Positions 5,829 to 8,042 of a stretch of 8,042 bases of DNA are shown piece after piece; position 1 is the first letter of the stretch; each line of letters starts with the position of its first letter. A model generated the notes under the pieces. The model worked only from the letters and a program-made list of their open reading frames with translations. It ran no database searches and was not told the DNA's origin. Both the position numbers and the translations under genes were made by a program. The DNA is from an uncultured cyanobacterium (GTDB lineage: Bacteria > Cyanobacteriota > Cyanobacteriia > Phormidesmidales > Phormidesmidaceae). The stretch covers positions 1-8,042 of the forward strand of contig CALHGI010000580.1 of the NCBI GenBank assembly GCA_938029995.1, written 5' to 3'.

Positions 5829-6788
5829 ATGCCATTCACCCTTGATGAAGCTCGTCCTATTTTTCCTGACATTCAAGTTGCTAATGCAGTCCCAGAAATG
5901 GTTCAATCATTCAATCAGCTCAAGGCTGAAGATCAGTTGGCCTTACTATGGTTTGCCTACACTGAGATGGGACTGAGCATTATTCCGGCTGCCATGGAGG
6001 TTGTTCCTATGGTATTCGCAGAAAAAGTCCTGACTCAAATCAAGCAGATGTCACCGTTAGAGCAAACGCAGGCAATGTGCGATTTGGTCAACCACACAGA
6101 TACGCCCCTTTGCCAGACTTATTCGTCTTTTAGCACAAATGTTAAATTGGGCTTCTGGTATCAATTAAGTGAATGGATGCAACAGAACATCGTAGCTCCC
6201 ATTCCCAAAGGTTATAAACTATCCACCAAAGCATCCAATTGGCTCCAGGCTCTCCGCCAACAGGTAGGGGGACAGCAACTCACTGTCTTACAAGATATTG
6301 TTGCCAATATGGGGTATGCTCCAGCGGGTGGAACTCCAAACGTCAAAGAACCTCTGATTCCCCCCAAAAAGGTGGCCCCTCGAACTAAAGTCCGCATTAA
6401 AGGCATCAAAAATGCGACGGTCCTGAGCTATATGGAAAATATGAATGCCTTTGATTTCCAGGCAACAGTAGCGTTATTTGTGGAAGAAGGAGCCCTGAAT
6501 CCACCTTTCCAGAAACCCATCGTGGGTCAGGAAAATATTCTCGCGTATATGCGTGAAGAGTGTTATGGGCTGAAACTAAAACCGAAGCGAGGCGTTTCTG
6601 AACCATTGGAAGGGGGGGGCACCCAAATTAAAGTGTTCGGAGATGTACAAACTCCCTGGTTTGGTGACGGTGTTAGCATCAACTTAGCATGGCGATTCCT
6701 GCTCAATCCTGACGGGAAGATTGTCTTTTTGGGGATTGATATCCTGGCATCTCCCCAAGAACTTCTGGATTTGCAGCGAGTTCAGTAG
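5829..6788 (+). CDS. ocp: Orange carotenoid protein (OCP)
   Basis: A soluble photoactive carotenoid protein (319 residues) that quenches phycobilisome energy in strong blue-green light. It has an all-helical N-terminal domain (1 to about 162), a linker (about 163-195) and an NTF2-like C-terminal domain. Numbering matches Synechocystis OCP without gaps. Carotenoid-contact residues W41, Y44, W110, Y201 and W288 are kept, as are N104, W277 and E244. Position 155, the Arg needed for phycobilisome binding and for the salt bridge to E244, is Gln here (CAA at 6291-6293). P56-G57 are replaced by M-E, and several reported FRP-contact positions differ (G262, V299). The start MPFT is at ATG 5829; the frame is open to TTG 5814, but MPFT is the family's N-terminus. 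No FRP gene or ketolase gene is nearby. Whether it belongs to OCP1, OCP2 or OCPX is not decided. Confidence 0.96.
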   Translation: MPFTLDEARPIFPDIQVANAVPEMVQSFNQLKAEDQLALLWFAYTEMGLSIIPAAMEVVPMVFAEKVLTQIKQMSPLEQTQAMCDLVNHTDTPLCQTYSSFSTNVKLGFWYQLSEWMQQNIVAPIPKGYKLSTKASNWLQALRQQVGGQQLTVLQDIVANMGYAPAGGTPNVKEPLIPPKKVAPRTKVRIKGIKNATVLSYMENMNAFDFQATVALFVEEGALNPPFQKPIVGQENILAYMREECYGLKLKPKRGVSEPLEGGGTQIKVFGDVQTPWFGDGVSINLAWRFLLNPDGKIVFLGIDILASPQELLDLQRVQ

Positions 6789-6830
6789 AACGTTGATACG
6801 AGTCCCCGATTAAGTTTGTTTTTGCGTATT

Positions 6831-6849
6831 GCTTGCTAAACTAGCGAGC
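6831..6849 (+). promoter_or_regulatory. Small hairpin just before the GT4 ribosome-binding site
   Basis: GCTTGCTA (6831-6838) pairs with TAGCGAGC (6842-6849) around a 3-base loop, 8 pairs including one G-U. It ends two bases before TGGAG (6851-6855). It may tune translation of the glycosyltransferase, or act as a weak end for the ocp message although no T-run follows. Confidence 0.3.
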
Positions 6850-6861
6850 TTGGAGATTTAT

Positions 6862-7941
6862 ATGCGGGTTGCACAGGTTACACCTTTGTGGGAACAGGCC
6901 CCTCCTATGGCTTATGGAGGGACCGAACTTATTGTCAGTCTGCTGACAGAAGAACTGGTGCGTCGTGGCCATCAGGTAACGCTGTTTGCTTCCGGTGACT
7001 CAAAGACAACAGCGTTACTAGAACCGGGCTGTGAGCGGGCACTACGCTCCCTGGGGATGTTGCCGCCAGAATATGGCTACTATGAACAAATGCAGTTAGG
7101 TAAAGTCTTTGAGCAGGTGGGGGAATTTGACATTATTCACTCCCATATGGACGCCGCTGCGTTGCCCTATACCCATCTGGATCAAACTCCAGTTGTTCAT
7201 ACCCTGCACAAGACATTTACCCCCTCGACTGAAAAAGTATTTAGCCAATATCGGTGGCAGAACTTAGTCAGTGTGTCTAACTCTCAGCAACGGCCTGAGT
7301 TGGGGCTAAATTATGTGACCACGGTCCATAACGCGATCGCACTTGACCAGTTTGATTTTTACCCCCGGCCCAACACCCCGACCTATCTGGCCTTTCTGGG
7401 GCGCATGTCAATGGAAAAAGGCCCCCATCTAGCGATTGAAATTGCCAAGCGTAGCGGTTATCCCCTCAAAATGGCGGGAAAAGTTGACTTTGAAAACAAA
7501 GACTTTTTCGAGCACTATGTAGCCCCCCACATTGATGGTCAGCAAATTGAGTTTTTGGGTGAGGTCAGCCATGGCCTCAAGAAAGAATTAATGGGTAAGG
7601 CCATGGCCACGTTATTCCCCATCACCTGGCCTGAGCCGTTTGGGTTAGTAATGACCGAGTCCATGGCCAGTGGCACCCCGATTATTGCCATGGCGATGGG
7701 CTCAGCCCCCGAGGTGATTGCTGACGGCAAAACCGGGTTTCTCTGCCACAGTATTGAGGATTGCGTTGAGGCGGTAGCACAGGTGCATCGGCTCAGTCGC
7801 CATGCCTGCCGCAGGCATGTGGCGGTAAATTTTAGTGTTGAGCGCATGGTGGACGACTATGAAGCAGTCTACCGTAAGCTGATTAGCGATCGCGTTGACC
7901 ATAATGAACCACAATGGATAGCCATGCCTATCTCTAAATAA
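6862..7941 (+). CDS. Family 4 (GT4) retaining glycosyltransferase
   Basis: A 359-residue GT-B-fold enzyme that transfers a sugar from a nucleotide sugar. The N-terminal donor/acceptor side starts MRVAQVTPLWEQAPP with YGGTE and a GHxVTLFASGDS block. DIIHSHMD and HTLHKTF follow. In the C-terminal half are the domain-opening LGRMSMEKGPH and the GT4 EX7E pair E258/E266 in PEPFGLVMTE, followed by SGTPIIA and GKTGFL. Length is normal. The start ATG 6862 has GGAG (6852-6855) 6 bases upstream; the frame extends to TTG 6829 without such a site. Only 26 bases separate its stop from the next gene, which looks like a glycogen debranching enzyme, so the pair probably forms an operon in glucan or exopolysaccharide metabolism. 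The precise sugar and acceptor cannot be read from the sequence. Confidence 0.93.
   Translation: MRVAQVTPLWEQAPPMAYGGTELIVSLLTEELVRRGHQVTLFASGDSKTTALLEPGCERALRSLGMLPPEYGYYEQMQLGKVFEQVGEFDIIHSHMDAAALPYTHLDQTPVVHTLHKTFTPSTEKVFSQYRWQNLVSVSNSQQRPELGLNYVTTVHNAIALDQFDFYPRPNTPTYLAFLGRMSMEKGPHLAIEIAKRSGYPLKMAGKVDFENKDFFEHYVAPHIDGQQIEFLGEVSHGLKKELMGKAMATLFPITWPEPFGLVMTESMASGTPIIAMAMGSAPEVIADGKTGFLCHSIEDCVEAVAQVHRLSRHACRRHVAVNFSVERMVDDYEAVYRKLISDRVDHNEPQWIAMPISK
7333..7340. repeat. HIP1 octamer
   Basis: Perfect GCGATCGC, the highly iterated palindrome of many cyanobacterial genomes. About 0.1 copies are expected by chance in this window. Confidence 0.8.
7801..7819. repeat. 19-base palindrome inside the GT4 gene
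   Basis: CATGCCTGC and GCAGGCATG flank a single central C, a perfect 9-bp inverted repeat within the coding sequence. It may be a protein or replication signal, a remnant of a small repeat, or chance. Confidence 0.4.
7886..7893. repeat. HIP1 octamer
   Basis: Second perfect GCGATCGC, also inside the glycosyltransferase gene near its 3' end. Confidence 0.8.
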
Positions 7942-7967
7942 AAGGTAATCAATGGAGCCCCACGACC

Positions 7968-8042
7968 ATGGCAGATGCTGCCAACCCAGGTGAGCCCTCA
8001 GTCGAAACCGTTTTAGAAATCGTAGAATTGGATGGCCGCACC
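7968..8042 (+). CDS. Start of a probable amylo-alpha-1,6-glucosidase (partial)
   Basis: The first 25 codons run off the window end. A polar start (MADAANPGEPSVE) is followed by TVLEIVELDGRT, which resembles the beginning of the N-terminal domain of cyanobacterial amylo-alpha-1,6-glucosidases (glycogen debranching type). These often follow a GT4 gene. GGAG (7954-7957) lies 10 bases before ATG 7968. An ATG at 7952 opens a frame that stops after 13 codons, so 7968 is preferred. That the gene is real is fairly sure; the function rests on a short match and the neighbour. Confidence 0.5.
   Translation, partial: MADAANPGEPSVETVLEIVELDGRT

Noticed and set aside
7566..7692. Cluster of CCATGG-type sites in the glycosyltransferase gene
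   Set aside because: Explained by repeated Ala-Met/Ser-Met codons with preferred GCC/GTCC contexts; no spacing regularity.
7539..7914. Two minus-strand frames in the glycosyltransferase gene
   Set aside because: Opposite-strand shadows of a gene with intact GT4 motifs; no ribosome-binding site or family pattern.

Overview
The window is cyanobacterial chromosome-type DNA with every recognisable gene on the + strand. The evidence is the gene content: a high-light-inducible protein, a thylakoid-type FtsH, NblA, a Psb34-like protein and an orange carotenoid protein (OCP). Two perfect HIP1 octamers (GCGATCGC) at 7333 and 7886 agree. The genus cannot be fixed from the sequence; an Acaryochloris-like or other filamentous/unicellular phycobilisome-containing lineage is only a guess.

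Layout. 15-913: an IS1-family insertion sequence with imperfect 26-bp ends. Its transposase frame is broken at a run of eight A. 979-1143: a one-helix Hlip gene whose start lies 65 bases after the IS end. 1331-3211: an FtsH4-type membrane protease. 3255-3554: a small PII-like protein, probably in the same transcript. 3703-4104: a FAS1 (fasciclin) protein closed by a perfect 14-bp hairpin. 4228-4407: a short NblA gene. 4520-5362: a prohibitin-like SPFH protein, probably starting at UUG. 5449-5736: a Psb34-like protein with an unusual N-terminal extension. 5829-6788: a full-length OCP. 6862-7941: a GT4 glycosyltransferase, followed by the first 25 codons of a probable amylo-alpha-1,6-glucosidase (glycogen debranching type).

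How the genes fit together (inference from known families). Seven or eight consecutive genes concern light stress and antenna or photosystem II remodelling. Hlips bind chlorophyll and carotenoid during PSII assembly. Psb34 affects Hlip binding to CP47. FtsH4 has been linked in Synechocystis to control of Hlip levels and PSII biogenesis. Prohibitins are classical partners of FtsH proteases. NblA targets phycobilisomes for degradation, and OCP quenches them. The PII-like gene behind ftsH is a possible nucleotide or metabolite sensor. The last two genes look like a separate glycogen/glucan module.

Most unusual points: (i) the OCP carries Gln at position 155, where the well-studied OCP has the functionally critical Arg155, while its partner Glu244 is kept; (ii) a perfect 15-bp inverted repeat lies inside the ftsH coding region; (iii) a PII-like gene follows ftsH with a strong ribosome-binding site; (iv) the whole ordered cluster may be a photoprotection island.
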